Shown: in pieces, positions 38,215-47,852 of the stretch
Position numbering within the stretch: the first letter of the stretch is position 1
How the letters are laid out: every line of letters begins with the position of its first letter
From: Planctomycetaceae bacterium
GTDB taxonomy: Bacteria > Planctomycetota > Planctomycetia > Pirellulales > Pirellulaceae
Length of the DNA stretch: 64,000 nucleotides
Direction of reading: 5' to 3'
Assembly: GCA_002709045.1 (NCBI GenBank)
Contig: PAPJ01000008.1
Location: 162,092 to 226,091 of the forward strand
The notes under the pieces: model-generated
Told to the model about the DNA's origin: nothing
The model's input: only the letters and a program-made list of their open reading frames with translations
The model's database searches: none
Translations under genes and position numbers: made by a program

Positions 38215-38871
38215 CTACTTAACACGCTTATAGACTTCAGCTGCTATGAGAGCAGCACCATCGCCATTGGGGTGAACTCCGTCGGGCAACAACTCGGGAT
38301 GAGGTTCCAAAACCTTATAAAGGTCAATAATTTTGACGCCCTTTGATTTTTTTACTGCCTTATTAAGGGCTGGAATCACCTCATCATGTACTACCGCCTC
38401 GGTAATTCCCCAGCGGTCTGTCGCAACAGGTACCGGGCGACAAACATATACCCGGGGTTTAGAATCCAAAGCCCTGAAGTGATCAATCATTGCAATAAGG
38501 TCGGTGCCGTACTGTTTGGCATGCTTCCAATTCTGAGGTTTACTGTCATTAGTGCCAAGTTTAATAATCACAATATCCGGCTGAAACTCTGTCGCCATAT
38601 TAAATTGAGGCCGATTCCAGTACGGAAAATCACCTTGCTTTAAGAGCGTGGCTCCATTGACGCCGTAATTACGCACATCGTATCGATCGCCCAGCAGTTG
38701 CCCAAGTTGCACTGGATAGTTGCGATTCTCACGATCTTTAATAGCTGCCCCGAAAGTAATGCTGTCTCCAACACAAGCCACTTTAACTGGCTCGCCAGCC
38801 AGAACAGAAACTGAAAAAAGTGATATCAAGAGCAGAGACAAAGTCTGTTTAATGAATTGATTGATGGTCAC
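38215..38871 (-). CDS. SGNH/GDSL-family hydrolase, exported
   Basis: About 218 residues. The N-terminus is a Sec signal (FIKQTLSLLLISLFSVSVLAG). The SGNH blocks are all visible: VACVGDSITFG (nucleophile Ser), the block II glycine in NYGVNGAT, IIKLGTNDSKP (Asn), and LLPDGVHPNGDG (Asp and His). Family members are esterases or acetylhydrolases, often acting on carbohydrate esters. The longest frame begins at 38922, but GTG 38871 is preceded by TTAGGAG with an 8-base spacer and places the signal peptide at the N-terminus, so I use it. It is divergent from the symporter gene (77-bp shared upstream region) and 233 bp upstream of the giant genes. Confidence 0.85.
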   Translation of the reverse strand: MTINQFIKQTLSLLLISLFSVSVLAGEPVKVACVGDSITFGAAIKDRENRNYPVQLGQLLGDRYDVRNYGVNGATLLKQGDFPYWNRPQFNMATEFQPDIVIIKLGTNDSKPQNWKHAKQYGTDLIAMIDHFRALDSKPRVYVCRPVPVATDRWGITEAVVHDEVIPALNKAVKKSKGVKIIDLYKVLEPHPELLPDGVHPNGDGAALIAAEVYKRVK

Positions 38872-38948
38872 TACGTAGACTCCTAAGGAACCATTTATAT
38901 CTAAGGCAAAATGCTGATTCAATTTAACACAGCAAGTACTGGTAAGCT

Positions 38949-40598
38949 ATGATGCATACTCCTAATTGCCACTGCGCCCTACGGCCCTTTATGATGATTT
39001 CGATCGCAGCAGTTAATTTAAGTACGCTTTCCAATTTCCAGCTAATTGACTGGATTATTGTTGCTTGCTATCTCTCCATATCTCTATTTATTGGGATTTT
39101 TGTCACGCGGTATGCAACCAGCATGACGGCCTATATCGGTGCCGGGCGGAGTGTGGGTCCCTGGCTTGGCGTAGCCACTATGACCGGTACTGAAATGGGT
39201 CTTATTACCGTAATGTACATGGCTCAATCGGGGTTTACCGGTGGATTTGCAGCATTTCACATGGCAGTAATTGCCGGCGCGGGGACATTGTTAGTCGGAA
39301 TCACGGGTTTCATTGTCGTCCCTCTACGCGCCGAAAAGGTTCTGACAATTCCTGAATACTACGAGAAACGCTTTGGCAGAACTGCCAGAATTGCCGGAGG
39401 TATCATCCTCTCAACTGCAGGTATCCTCAACATGGGTCTCTTCCTTCAAGTGGGTGCCAAATTTATTGTCGGTGCAACCGGTTTATCATTTGACGGTACG
39501 GCTCTGATGATTGTGATGACCGTTTTACTAATGCTTGTGCTGATTTATACGGTCCTTGGAGGAATGATTTCGGTCATCCTGACTGACTATACGCAATTCG
39601 TGATACTTTCATTCGGCGTCGTGGCTACAACTTTTCTGGCGATCAATAAAATCGGGATTGCTGAGATGCAATCAGCCGTTGCCCGGGGAATGGGTGAAGC
39701 AGGTTTTAATCCCATGGCCGAGGGTGGAGAGTTTGGAATCAGTTACGTATTGTTTCAGTTATTTGCTGCGGGTATCGTCGGATGTGCTGTCTGGCCAACG
39801 GCGGTTTCAAGGGCACTTGCCATGGAATCTCCGGAAGCGGTAAGAAAACAATACACCGTTTCAGCAATTTCATTCACCATTCGTTTTCTTATCCCGATGT
39901 TCTGGGGTATTGCCGCTTACACTTTTTTCGCTAACAGCTCTCAAGAGATTGCCTCACTGTTTGTAGGTGACCATGCCATTAATGACGCCGGCTTATATGC
40001 TATGCCGGCCTTTCTGGGTCAGGTACTTCCGACAGGGTTACTGGGACTAATCGTGGCTGCGATGATTGCCGCATTTATGTCGACCCATGACAGCTATCTA
40101 CTATGCTGGTCAAGTGTACTAACTCAGGATGTCGTCGCTCCCATTGCTCAGTCAGTTGCAAACCAGCACCTCAGTAATAAAAGCCGAATTACCCTGACCC
40201 GTATCTTTATTGTCCTGATCGGAGCTTTTATCTGGGGTTGGGGACTCTTTTATGAAGGTAGTGACAGTATCTGGAACTATATGGTGATCACCGGTTCGAT
40301 CTATGCAACCGGTGCTATTGTGGTCTTAGTCGGTGGACTTTACTGGAAACGAGCAAGTAGCGCGGGCGCAATGGTCGCTCTACTAACGGGTGCCTCTGCA
40401 ATCCTGGGTTTGGAACCGGTACGGCACTTTTTAATTGAAAACATTGGTAAATCCGTTGAGCTTGATGTCGATTACTGGAAGGTCAGCATTACCTCGTCCG
40501 TTGTCGGCTTATTCAGTCTTGGACTAACGACAGTTCTGTTCATCGCCACGTCCATCATCTTTCCCGATAAAGAAGAGGAGTCGCAGAGCAATGCCTGA
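38949..40598 (+). CDS. Sodium:solute symporter family protein
   Basis: A 549-residue member of the SSS family (sodium-coupled uptake of sugars, carboxylates or similar), with about 13 membrane helices. Characteristic sequences are IGAGRSVGPWLGVATMTGTEMG in the first broken helix, IPEYYEKRFG after helix 3, and YTVLGGMISVILTDYTQF around helix 6. The first about 20 residues (MMHTPNCHCALRPF) look dispensable; a start at the later MMISIAAV is possible. The substrate is not determinable. The stop overlaps by 8 bp the start of a small membrane peptide gene. Confidence 0.9.
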   Translation: MMHTPNCHCALRPFMMISIAAVNLSTLSNFQLIDWIIVACYLSISLFIGIFVTRYATSMTAYIGAGRSVGPWLGVATMTGTEMGLITVMYMAQSGFTGGFAAFHMAVIAGAGTLLVGITGFIVVPLRAEKVLTIPEYYEKRFGRTARIAGGIILSTAGILNMGLFLQVGAKFIVGATGLSFDGTALMIVMTVLLMLVLIYTVLGGMISVILTDYTQFVILSFGVVATTFLAINKIGIAEMQSAVARGMGEAGFNPMAEGGEFGISYVLFQLFAAGIVGCAVWPTAVSRALAMESPEAVRKQYTVSAISFTIRFLIPMFWGIAAYTFFANSSQEIASLFVGDHAINDAGLYAMPAFLGQVLPTGLLGLIVAAMIAAFMSTHDSYLLCWSSVLTQDVVAPIAQSVANQHLSNKSRITLTRIFIVLIGAFIWGWGLFYEGSDSIWNYMVITGSIYATGAIVVLVGGLYWKRASSAGAMVALLTGASAILGLEPVRHFLIENIGKSVELDVDYWKVSITSSVVGLFSLGLTTVLFIATSIIFPDKEEESQSNA

Positions 40599-40743
40599 TA
40601 CACCTGATCAATATTCAACCTGGTTTAATCTCTGGATGGGTCTGCTTTACGCTGCTCTGGGAGTCTTTTCAGTTATTGCCGTTATCGTTTCGATCAAGGG
40701 CTGGCAAGAAATTAAAACCATGCTACGAAAGCTTAAAGAATAA
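40591..40743 (+). CDS. Small single-helix membrane protein coupled to the symporter
   Basis: A 50-residue ORF, too short for most gene finders: residues 1-15 polar and aromatic (MPDTPDQYSTWFNLW), one membrane helix (GLLYAALGVFSVIAVIVSI, about 17-35), then a basic amphipathic tail (QEIKTMLRKLKE). GAGGAG lies 10 bases before its ATG, and the ATG is inside the end of the symporter gene (8-bp overlap), so it is translated with it. Some SSS transporters have small partner membrane proteins; this is a likely accessory subunit, though it matches no family I can name. Confidence 0.7.
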   Translation: MPDTPDQYSTWFNLWMGLLYAALGVFSVIAVIVSIKGWQEIKTMLRKLKE

Positions 40744-40767
40744 TCGCTTTGCAGTTTGCGTGAACTG

Positions 40768-42195
40768 TTAAGTCAGAATACCGGTTGCGATTTCACCGTG
40801 AACATCTGTCAAACGGAAATTCCGTCCGGAATAGCTATAAGTAAGACGTTTATGATCAACTCCTAGAAGATGCAATAACGTGGCATGCAAATCATGCATA
40901 TGCATCTTGTCATCAACTGCTTTATGTCCAAACTCATCAGAAGCGCCGTACTTGAATCCGGTCTTCACGCCGGCTCCGGCCAGCCATGTTGTAAACCCGT
41001 TAGGATTATGATCTCGGCCTGTCCCATTATTCTGAGAATACGGTGTACGGCCAAACTCAGCACCAAACCAGACCAACGTGTCATCCAACAGTCCACGCTG
41101 AGCCAAATCCTGAAGTAAACCGGCAACCGGCTTATCAACCCTCTTAGCGTGTTCTGCATGCTTGGGTAAATTCGAATGTTGATCCCAGGCAGGGTTTGCT
41201 CCAGCATCTCCATAGGTCACCTGAATATACCGGACTCCGGCTTCTGCCAAACGACGAGCCATCAGACACTGAGAACCAAAATCAACGGTGTGCTTATGAT
41301 CCATACCATACAGTTTATGAGTTGCCTCAGTCTCCCGGGAAAGATCCAGAATACCAGGGGCATTGTTTTGAAATCGCCAGGCTAATTCATAGGAACTGAT
41401 CACAGCTTCCAGTTCTTTATCGCCGGACTTATCTACAGTCTGCTCAGCGTTCAATGCCCGCAGTAATTCAAACTGTCCCAATTGCTCTGATTTGGAAAGT
41501 GTACTGTTGACCAGATTTCTTACTTTAGCCTCAGTCGCCGGACGACCTGCACTTCCCAATATTGTCCCCTGATGCACCGGAGGTAAAAACGCATTACCAT
41601 AATTCCGGGCACCACCGTTACCAGGTGAAGGTGCAATCGAGACAAATGCCGGCAGGTTATCATTCTCCGAACCTAAAGCATAACTAATCCATGATCCCAT
41701 TGAAGGACGAACAAAATTTGTAGCTCCTGTATGCAAAAAGAGTGTTGCCGGACCATGAGCCACTCCTTCCGTATGCATACTGTGAATCATGCACATTTTG
41801 TCGACATGCTGAGCCATATGCGGAAACAATTCAGAAACAGGCTGTCCGCATTCACCGTACTGACGAAACTTCCAGGGTGACTGCATCAGAGTCTGTTCAC
41901 TGCCACGCTTGCCTGTATTGGCAATAACTCTGGCATCATCAAACGGCATTTTCTCGCCGTTACGTTTCGCCAGGACTGGCTTGTAGTCAAACGTATCGAC
42001 CTGACTTGGCCCCCCCTGCATGAACAGGAAGATAATCCGTTTGGCTCTGGCAGGGTGATGAGGCCGCTTTGCCATCAATGGATTACTGACGCGCTTAATT
42101 TCTTCAGCCGCGAGCATTCCTGAGAATGCCAACGCACCAAACCCGCAGGAAGCAAGTTTCAACGCCCTTCGCCGACTGAAAAATAAACCATGCAT
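40768..42195 (-). CDS. DUF1501 domain-containing protein with Tat-type signal
   Basis: About 475 residues of the DUF1501 family, an alkaline-phosphatase-like sulfatase-superfamily fold that is very abundant in planctomycetes and usually paired with a PSD1 cytochrome gene, as here. The N-terminus has a twin-arginine-type signal (FFSRRRALKLASCGFGALA). Typical segments are IIFLFMQGGPSQVDTFDYKP near the start, GPATLFLHTG, DFGSQCLMARRLAEAGVR, and WFGAEFGRTPYSQ...GRDHNPNGFTTWLAGAGVK toward the C-terminus. The function is experimentally unsettled. I use ATG 42195 (MHGLFFSRRR); a 13-residue longer start at 42234 would bury the signal. It follows the PSD1 gene by 57 bp. Confidence 0.9.
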   Translation of the reverse strand: MHGLFFSRRRALKLASCGFGALAFSGMLAAEEIKRVSNPLMAKRPHHPARAKRIIFLFMQGGPSQVDTFDYKPVLAKRNGEKMPFDDARVIANTGKRGSEQTLMQSPWKFRQYGECGQPVSELFPHMAQHVDKMCMIHSMHTEGVAHGPATLFLHTGATNFVRPSMGSWISYALGSENDNLPAFVSIAPSPGNGGARNYGNAFLPPVHQGTILGSAGRPATEAKVRNLVNSTLSKSEQLGQFELLRALNAEQTVDKSGDKELEAVISSYELAWRFQNNAPGILDLSRETEATHKLYGMDHKHTVDFGSQCLMARRLAEAGVRYIQVTYGDAGANPAWDQHSNLPKHAEHAKRVDKPVAGLLQDLAQRGLLDDTLVWFGAEFGRTPYSQNNGTGRDHNPNGFTTWLAGAGVKTGFKYGASDEFGHKAVDDKMHMHDLHATLLHLLGVDHKRLTYSYSGRNFRLTDVHGEIATGILT

Positions 42196-42252
42196 TAAAT
42201 AAATACCTAAACCACAAACCAATGGCCCGGCCACCGGACAATTAAAATCTAT

Positions 42253-45075
42253 CTAATTAATATATCGAAAATCAACGGATGCAAATACAGCTTGAATTAC
42301 CCTTGCCCAAATTTGACGACGCATTTGTTGTGAATTCGCCTGCTGTACGAATGCCAATGAAACTTCCAATTCTCGCTGTGTCGGCTCACGTCCCAGGACC
42401 GCTAAGGAAATAAGTGCAAATCTGGTTTGATCATCCAATTCAGCCATTGCTAAATACCGTTGGGCTGCCAAATCACAATATTCGATCACCTTGGAATTAT
42501 TAAGCATAAACAATGCCTGCGGCGAGGTACTCGATACATCGCGCTGACCCACTACGACACTTGGATTAGGATAATCGAAGACCTGAAACACTTCGGGAAG
42601 TGAATTTCTAAAGACCGGCCAATAAACAGCTCGACGATACCCTTTGTGTGGATAGCCATAGTCATTCTTGGTGCCGCTCACAATGGTCGGACCGCCCATC
42701 GTCAAATCCAGTTTACCGCTTACCTGAAGCATTGCATCAAGAATACTTTCTGCATCCATTCTTCGCCGATTCATATAACCTAGCAGACGATTCTCAGGAT
42801 CTTGATTCTGCAAAGCTTCAGTCGGACTGGAGACTCGCTGATATGCATCCGACATAACGATTTCAAAAATCAGCTGCTTTGTTGACCAGCCATTTGTTTT
42901 AAGTTGTGTCGCCAGATAATCGAGCAGTTCTGGATGCGAGGGATTTTCTCCGGTGACACCAAAATTATCCGGTGTGCGAACCAGTCCAACCCCCATTAAC
43001 CAACCCCAAACGCGATTAGCAAATACCCGACTGGTAAGTGGATTCGAATCACTTGTAATCCAGTTTCCCAATTCCACTCGACCACTTTCTCCCTGTGAAA
43101 TGACGGGCGAAGCACCATAACTGGCCACCTGAAGAAACCCGCGAGGTACATCATCGCCAAGATTGTGAACATCTCCCCGAATATGAACCTGCGTATCCGC
43201 AATCTCTTTTTGCTCGCGCACCGTCATATAGACTTCTTTTTTCGGAACCCGTTTTTCCAGCTCTTTGACTTCCGCTTCCAGTTCTTTCACTCGCGCGGCA
43301 ATCGCCTGGGGGTCATTCTGATTTTCCGGACTCATAACTTTGGCAGAATTTGCAACCTGTTGCTTAGTCAGGAACTGTACCGCATCGATGACAACCGCTC
43401 CGGCTGAAGATTTTGAGGTATCGACTATGACCCGTGGTTTCATTCCTTTTTCGAATCGATAGGTACCTAATGAATCAAAATGTCCGTCCACAGCGGGAAC
43501 GGTTGTTTCATTAAGCACTGTGACTCTCGAACCATCAGCATCCCAGACCTCCACGGACAATTGCTTCGGCCGGTTATTTTCATAGGCATATGCAAAACGG
43601 ACCTCATAGACGCCTTCAAGTTCTTCCGACGGTTCAAAGATTGCAGTTGTATCAGCCGCTCCACTGCTAGCGAACTGATAACCTGAACCAACAAATCTCT
43701 TAACAGAGTTGGACTTCTTCCAGGTACCTGTAAGAACTGCATCGGCATCGTCAACGACAATCCCCATGACATCTTCAACACCAATCGCCCCGACTTTACT
43801 GTCTTTGGTGAGTTTAGCCAACTCGCTTTTGAGGATTACCAACTGCTCTCTCACTTTTTGGGATGCCTTTAGTTGCTCGACCGGCAGGGGTAATTCTTCT
43901 TCAACCCAGCGGCCAACATTGGCATTAACAATCGATTCGGTACTCTTAAGGATCCCGGCCAGAGCGTAGTAATCTTTCGTTGGAATTGGGTCGAATTTAT
44001 GATCATGACAACGCGCACAACCAATTGTCTGCCCCAGCAGGCCACGTCCAATCGTCTCCAACTGCTCGTCGACCGCATCCATTCGCAACTTTGCTTTATC
44101 CTGATCCTCCAGATTGTTATTACCCATCGCCAAATAGGCCGTAGCAATCAAATTCTTTCGCCGTTGCTGATAGTCATCTGTCTCGAGCAAATCTCCGGAA
44201 ATTTGTTGCTTAATAAACTCGTTCAACGGCACATCATCATTAAAACTCTCAATTACATAATCCCGATATCGCCAGGCCTGATCATAAATCAAGCCACGCA
44301 ATGTGACAGACTCGGCGTAACGCACGACATCTAACCAATGCCTTCCCCAACGTTCTCCAAAGCGAGGAGATTTCAGTAATTCATGAACCAGTTTTGCATA
44401 TGCCTCATGACCGTCATCGATTACAAAAGCTTCGATCTGTTCGGGCGTTGGTGGCAGTCCCAGCAGGTCATAATACAACCGACGGATCAACACCTGTCGA
44501 CTTGCCTTCTTAGCAGGTTTCAAACCTGCTGTTTTTAGAGCGCTGCCAATATAGGCATCAATCGATGTTCGGGCTCCCTGATGTTCCGGAACATCTTTTA
44601 CTTTAATCGGGCGATACGCCCAGAACTCTTTACCCGCTTGAATATCGATAGCTGTAGTCTTTACAACGTCACCTTCCCTAGGGTCAGCCGCTCCCATTTC
44701 AATCCAGACCTTAAAGTCTGCAATAACTTCGGCCGGTAACTTTCCTGAGGGAGGCATTTCGTAGAAATCATAATTCAGCGATGAGAGCAGTGTACCTTCA
44801 GCTGGATTACCAGCGACCAGCGTTAGCCCGCTTTCACCTCCTGCCAAAACCCCAGCGCGACTATCTAAAAGCAGACCACCTCGAAGCTCATCTTTCTTTG
44901 CTGCCTGTTGAGAGTGACATTGGTAGCAATGCTGAACAAGAACCGGTCTGATGCGTTTTTCAAAGAAATCCAGTTGTTCGGTGGTCGGCCTCAACACTTT
45001 CTCAGTACTCTGCTGAGCTGCGGAGGAACTCACCATCATGGCGAGCGACATTACCAAACAAATCAAACGACGCAA
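42253..45075 (-). CDS. PSD1 and planctomycete cytochrome c domain protein (DUF1549/DUF1553)
   Basis: A 940-residue exported protein with the usual planctomycete architecture: signal peptide (LICLVMSLAMMVSSSAA), planctomycete cytochrome c domain with CYQCHS (about residue 52), DUF1549 (LIRRLYYDLLGLPPTPEQ), a second CxxCH in GCARCHDHKFDP, a beta-sandwich insert (about 430-570), a coiled segment (KELEAEVKELEKRVPK), and DUF1553 (about 640-930, with RVFANRVWGWLMG and NRRRMDAESILDAML). It is thought to act in the periplasm on polysaccharides or as an electron-transfer protein. It is paired with the downstream DUF1501 gene in a probable two-gene operon. Confidence 0.93.
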   Translation of the reverse strand: MRRLICLVMSLAMMVSSSAAQQSTEKVLRPTTEQLDFFEKRIRPVLVQHCYQCHSQQAAKKDELRGGLLLDSRAGVLAGGESGLTLVAGNPAEGTLLSSLNYDFYEMPPSGKLPAEVIADFKVWIEMGAADPREGDVVKTTAIDIQAGKEFWAYRPIKVKDVPEHQGARTSIDAYIGSALKTAGLKPAKKASRQVLIRRLYYDLLGLPPTPEQIEAFVIDDGHEAYAKLVHELLKSPRFGERWGRHWLDVVRYAESVTLRGLIYDQAWRYRDYVIESFNDDVPLNEFIKQQISGDLLETDDYQQRRKNLIATAYLAMGNNNLEDQDKAKLRMDAVDEQLETIGRGLLGQTIGCARCHDHKFDPIPTKDYYALAGILKSTESIVNANVGRWVEEELPLPVEQLKASQKVREQLVILKSELAKLTKDSKVGAIGVEDVMGIVVDDADAVLTGTWKKSNSVKRFVGSGYQFASSGAADTTAIFEPSEELEGVYEVRFAYAYENNRPKQLSVEVWDADGSRVTVLNETTVPAVDGHFDSLGTYRFEKGMKPRVIVDTSKSSAGAVVIDAVQFLTKQQVANSAKVMSPENQNDPQAIAARVKELEAEVKELEKRVPKKEVYMTVREQKEIADTQVHIRGDVHNLGDDVPRGFLQVASYGASPVISQGESGRVELGNWITSDSNPLTSRVFANRVWGWLMGVGLVRTPDNFGVTGENPSHPELLDYLATQLKTNGWSTKQLIFEIVMSDAYQRVSSPTEALQNQDPENRLLGYMNRRRMDAESILDAMLQVSGKLDLTMGGPTIVSGTKNDYGYPHKGYRRAVYWPVFRNSLPEVFQVFDYPNPSVVVGQRDVSSTSPQALFMLNNSKVIEYCDLAAQRYLAMAELDDQTRFALISLAVLGREPTQRELEVSLAFVQQANSQQMRRQIWARVIQAVFASVDFRYIN

Positions 45076-45306
45076 TTAAAAATCTCCCCAGGCTACTGTG
45101 CAACCGGCAAAAATATCTAACTCTATCTTACCAACGGATAACGCATTAACTAAGGCGGATTTACAGGCAACATAGCCCCTCAATTTCATCGTCGTCCGGG
45201 ATAACAACAATAAGTAATTTGGAACGTGAATAATATAGAGTTTGCGATTATAACAAATAGCTAACATTTTCCGTTCACAGGCCCCCGTCTTACGTGGTTT
45301 CACTGC

Positions 45307-46839
45307 ATGAGTCCTATCATCATACTGATCATATCAATTGTTCTAGTCGTTGCCGGCATTCTTGTCTGTAAGTTACACGCATTTTTAGCTCTGCTATTAG
45401 CCGCTTTAGTCGCTGCTTTTTTAACCTCTGAATCAGCATTAGACACCTACGCCGTTGACGAAGCCGAAAAGTCCTATACCAACCTGTTCGGGGACGGCCC
45501 GGATGCTACCACCACGCAGCAAGAATACGAGAGAACCAAAGCCACCTACGTGGCGAAGTACAAGACGCAGTTCAAAAAGAAATCTGCGATGGCTCGCGTT
45601 GCCGAAGGATTTGGATCCACCTGTGGAAAAATCGGCATTCTTATTGCAATGGCTTCGATCATCGGCAAGTGCATGCTCGACAGTGGATCAGCTGACCGTA
45701 TTGTTCGAACCGTCCTAAAACGCCTTGGACAAAAGAATGCGGGCGTGGCATTTATGGGAAGTGGATTCCTGCTTTCGATTCCTGTTTTCTTTGACACCGT
45801 TTTCTATCTGATGATTCCGTTGGCAAAGGCCACACGAATACGTGTTGGCAAAAACTACGTCTTATACATCATGGCCATCGTCGCCGGCGGTTCCATGGCG
45901 CATTCACTTGTTCCGCCCACGCCGGGCCCACTGATCGTTGCAGAAGAATTTAATGTTTCTCTAATTTCGATGATCATTGCCGGCTGCTGTGTCGGTCTCT
46001 GCAGCTCAGTTGCCGGTCTTACATTTGCAGCATGGCGAAATAAAACTATGGAAGTCCCTTTACGAGACAGTGCCGATGCCAAACTGGAAGATCTGGAAGC
46101 GCAGACGCAAAAAGATGACAGTGAACTACCGTCCTTCTTTGTTTCATTACTGCCCATCATCCTTCCGGTTCTTTTGATTGCGGCCGCCACCGCCACCGAC
46201 ACCTATTATAAAAACCTGACTGGAGGTCAGGATTCTGCCCAATGGATCGATTCGATCAAGCCGGTTGTTAAAACCTTAGGAGACAAAAATATCGCACTTA
46301 TTCTGGCCGGGGTGATCGCCATGGCAACACTTATATCACGACCCGGAACTGATCGTAAAAAAATGGCGACAGCTATCGGAGGTGCGTTGGCAAGTGGCGG
46401 AATTATTATTCTTATTACTTCCGCCGGTGGCGGATTTGGCTCGGCCATCCGACAAAGTGGCATCAAAGAAGTCGTTGCCGGGTCCGGTGGCGATGTCGCC
46501 ACACTCGGCACACTAGTCATGGCATTTTCCCTGACAACACTTATCCGTACCGCTCAGGGTTCCTCCACTGTTGCCATGATTACAGTTGCCAGCATTTTCG
46601 CCCCTTTAGCACTGGAGCCCGAACTCTTACCGTACCACCCTGTCTACCTGGCATTAGCCGTGGGCTGTGGTTCCAAACCCATTGCCTGGATGGCTGACAG
46701 TGGCTTCTGGGTTATCTGCAAAATGAGTGGCATGACGGAAGCAGAAGGATTACGAACCATCACTCCGATGAGTATTGTGATGGGGATTGTCGGGCTTATT
46801 GCAACACTCCTCGGTGCAATGCTGTTCCCTCTGATTTAG
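45307..46839 (+). CDS. GntP-family gluconate/organic acid permease
   Basis: A 510-residue GntP-family transporter. After the first two helices come the typical segments GKIGILIAMASIIGKCMLDSGSADRIVRT, FLLSIPVFFDTVFYLMIPLAKA, GGSMAHSLVPPTPGPL and, late, RTAQGSSTVAMITVAS and GCGSKPIAWMADSGFWV. It is longer than a standard ~440-residue GntP because of a charged insert of about 50 residues (about 42-95, EEAEKSYTNLFGDGPD-like to KKKSAMARV) between helices 2 and 3. Uptake of gluconate or a related hydroxy acid is inferred from the family. It is followed 31 bp later by the methyltransferase gene. Confidence 0.9.
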   Translation: MSPIIILIISIVLVVAGILVCKLHAFLALLLAALVAAFLTSESALDTYAVDEAEKSYTNLFGDGPDATTTQQEYERTKATYVAKYKTQFKKKSAMARVAEGFGSTCGKIGILIAMASIIGKCMLDSGSADRIVRTVLKRLGQKNAGVAFMGSGFLLSIPVFFDTVFYLMIPLAKATRIRVGKNYVLYIMAIVAGGSMAHSLVPPTPGPLIVAEEFNVSLISMIIAGCCVGLCSSVAGLTFAAWRNKTMEVPLRDSADAKLEDLEAQTQKDDSELPSFFVSLLPIILPVLLIAAATATDTYYKNLTGGQDSAQWIDSIKPVVKTLGDKNIALILAGVIAMATLISRPGTDRKKMATAIGGALASGGIIILITSAGGGFGSAIRQSGIKEVVAGSGGDVATLGTLVMAFSLTTLIRTAQGSSTVAMITVASIFAPLALEPELLPYHPVYLALAVGCGSKPIAWMADSGFWVICKMSGMTEAEGLRTITPMSIVMGIVGLIATLLGAMLFPLI

Positions 46840-46869
46840 TGTATTTGCAATCACCAAAGAATTAAAAAT

Positions 46870-47832
46870 ATGTCAGCTTCACAAATCAACACACTTACGC
46901 TTTACAAGAATATCAACAACGCGGCAGCTGGTGTGGCTGCTTATCAGTCAGCCCGCCGTTTAGGAATCATTGATGCTTTACGCAGCGGGCAAAAAACTGC
47001 CGCTGAAATAGCGCTAGCGATCAATGCAAATCCGCGCCGTGTTGCCCTGCTGTTGGACGTCTTAGTTGGTCTATTGGTAGTGGAACGTTATCAGGACGAC
47101 TATGCACTAAGCCAAATGGTTCAACTGTTAACAGTCCATGACATTGATCTGGGCGAATCCCGACTACAAAAACTAGACGCCTATATTAAGACTTCAGAAG
47201 ACGTGGAAGATCTGCGTGACGCTTATCGTCGACGTATAACTTCCACGCAATGGCAGGTTTCTCCATCAGCCATGCAGGTGGCAAAATTCCTGGATCTGAG
47301 TGAACTAACCGAAGCTTTGAATATCTTAGATGTGGGTTGTGGAACAGGAGTATGGAGTCTACCCATCGCTCACATAGACCCGGAATCAAGAATTACTTTT
47401 ATCGATCATTACGAGCCTATTCAAACTGCTATGGAAACCGCCGAATCAATTGGCATGCAGAGCCGGGTTGAGTCTGTGATAGGTGATCCACTGACAACGG
47501 AACTTCCGGTCGGCGATTTCAATCTGGTGATCGTAGCTAACCTACTCCACTTAATGAGTAACGAAGAACAAGAAAAAATAGTCCGGGCCGCTTCATTAAG
47601 ACTGCAACCAGGTGGCAAACTGGTCGTTATCGATGTCTTTCCTGGACAGGATGCCGGAGACGTCAGTCGGGCTCTATTCGCTCTCGATCTGGAACTTCAT
47701 GTGCCGACAGGGCGGTTAGTGGATCCAATATATCTCAAAAAGATCATGCAAGATTCGGGACTCAGAGCACCCAAATACTCCCATCTAAACGAAGTGCCGC
47801 ACATCTATGGCATTATGATTGCTCACAAGTAG
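46870..47832 (+). CDS. SAM-dependent methyltransferase, O-methyltransferase-like
   Basis: A 320-residue protein. Residues 10-85 form a winged-helix dimerisation domain typical of acetylserotonin/caffeate-type O-methyltransferases (ARRLGIIDALRSGQKTAAEIA, then RRVALLLDVLVGLLVV). The class I Rossmann domain follows: the SAM motif ILDVGCGTGVWSLPIA, the acidic ITFIDHYEP, the adenine-binding VIGDPL, and NLVIVANLLHLMS. The substrate is unknown; small-molecule O-methylation is the family default. The spacing from the permease gene (31 bp) suggests co-transcription. Confidence 0.85.
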   Translation: MSASQINTLTLYKNINNAAAGVAAYQSARRLGIIDALRSGQKTAAEIALAINANPRRVALLLDVLVGLLVVERYQDDYALSQMVQLLTVHDIDLGESRLQKLDAYIKTSEDVEDLRDAYRRRITSTQWQVSPSAMQVAKFLDLSELTEALNILDVGCGTGVWSLPIAHIDPESRITFIDHYEPIQTAMETAESIGMQSRVESVIGDPLTTELPVGDFNLVIVANLLHLMSNEEQEKIVRAASLRLQPGGKLVVIDVFPGQDAGDVSRALFALDLELHVPTGRLVDPIYLKKIMQDSGLRAPKYSHLNEVPHIYGIMIAHK

Positions 47833-47852
47833 TCGTTTACACGAACCTTTCT

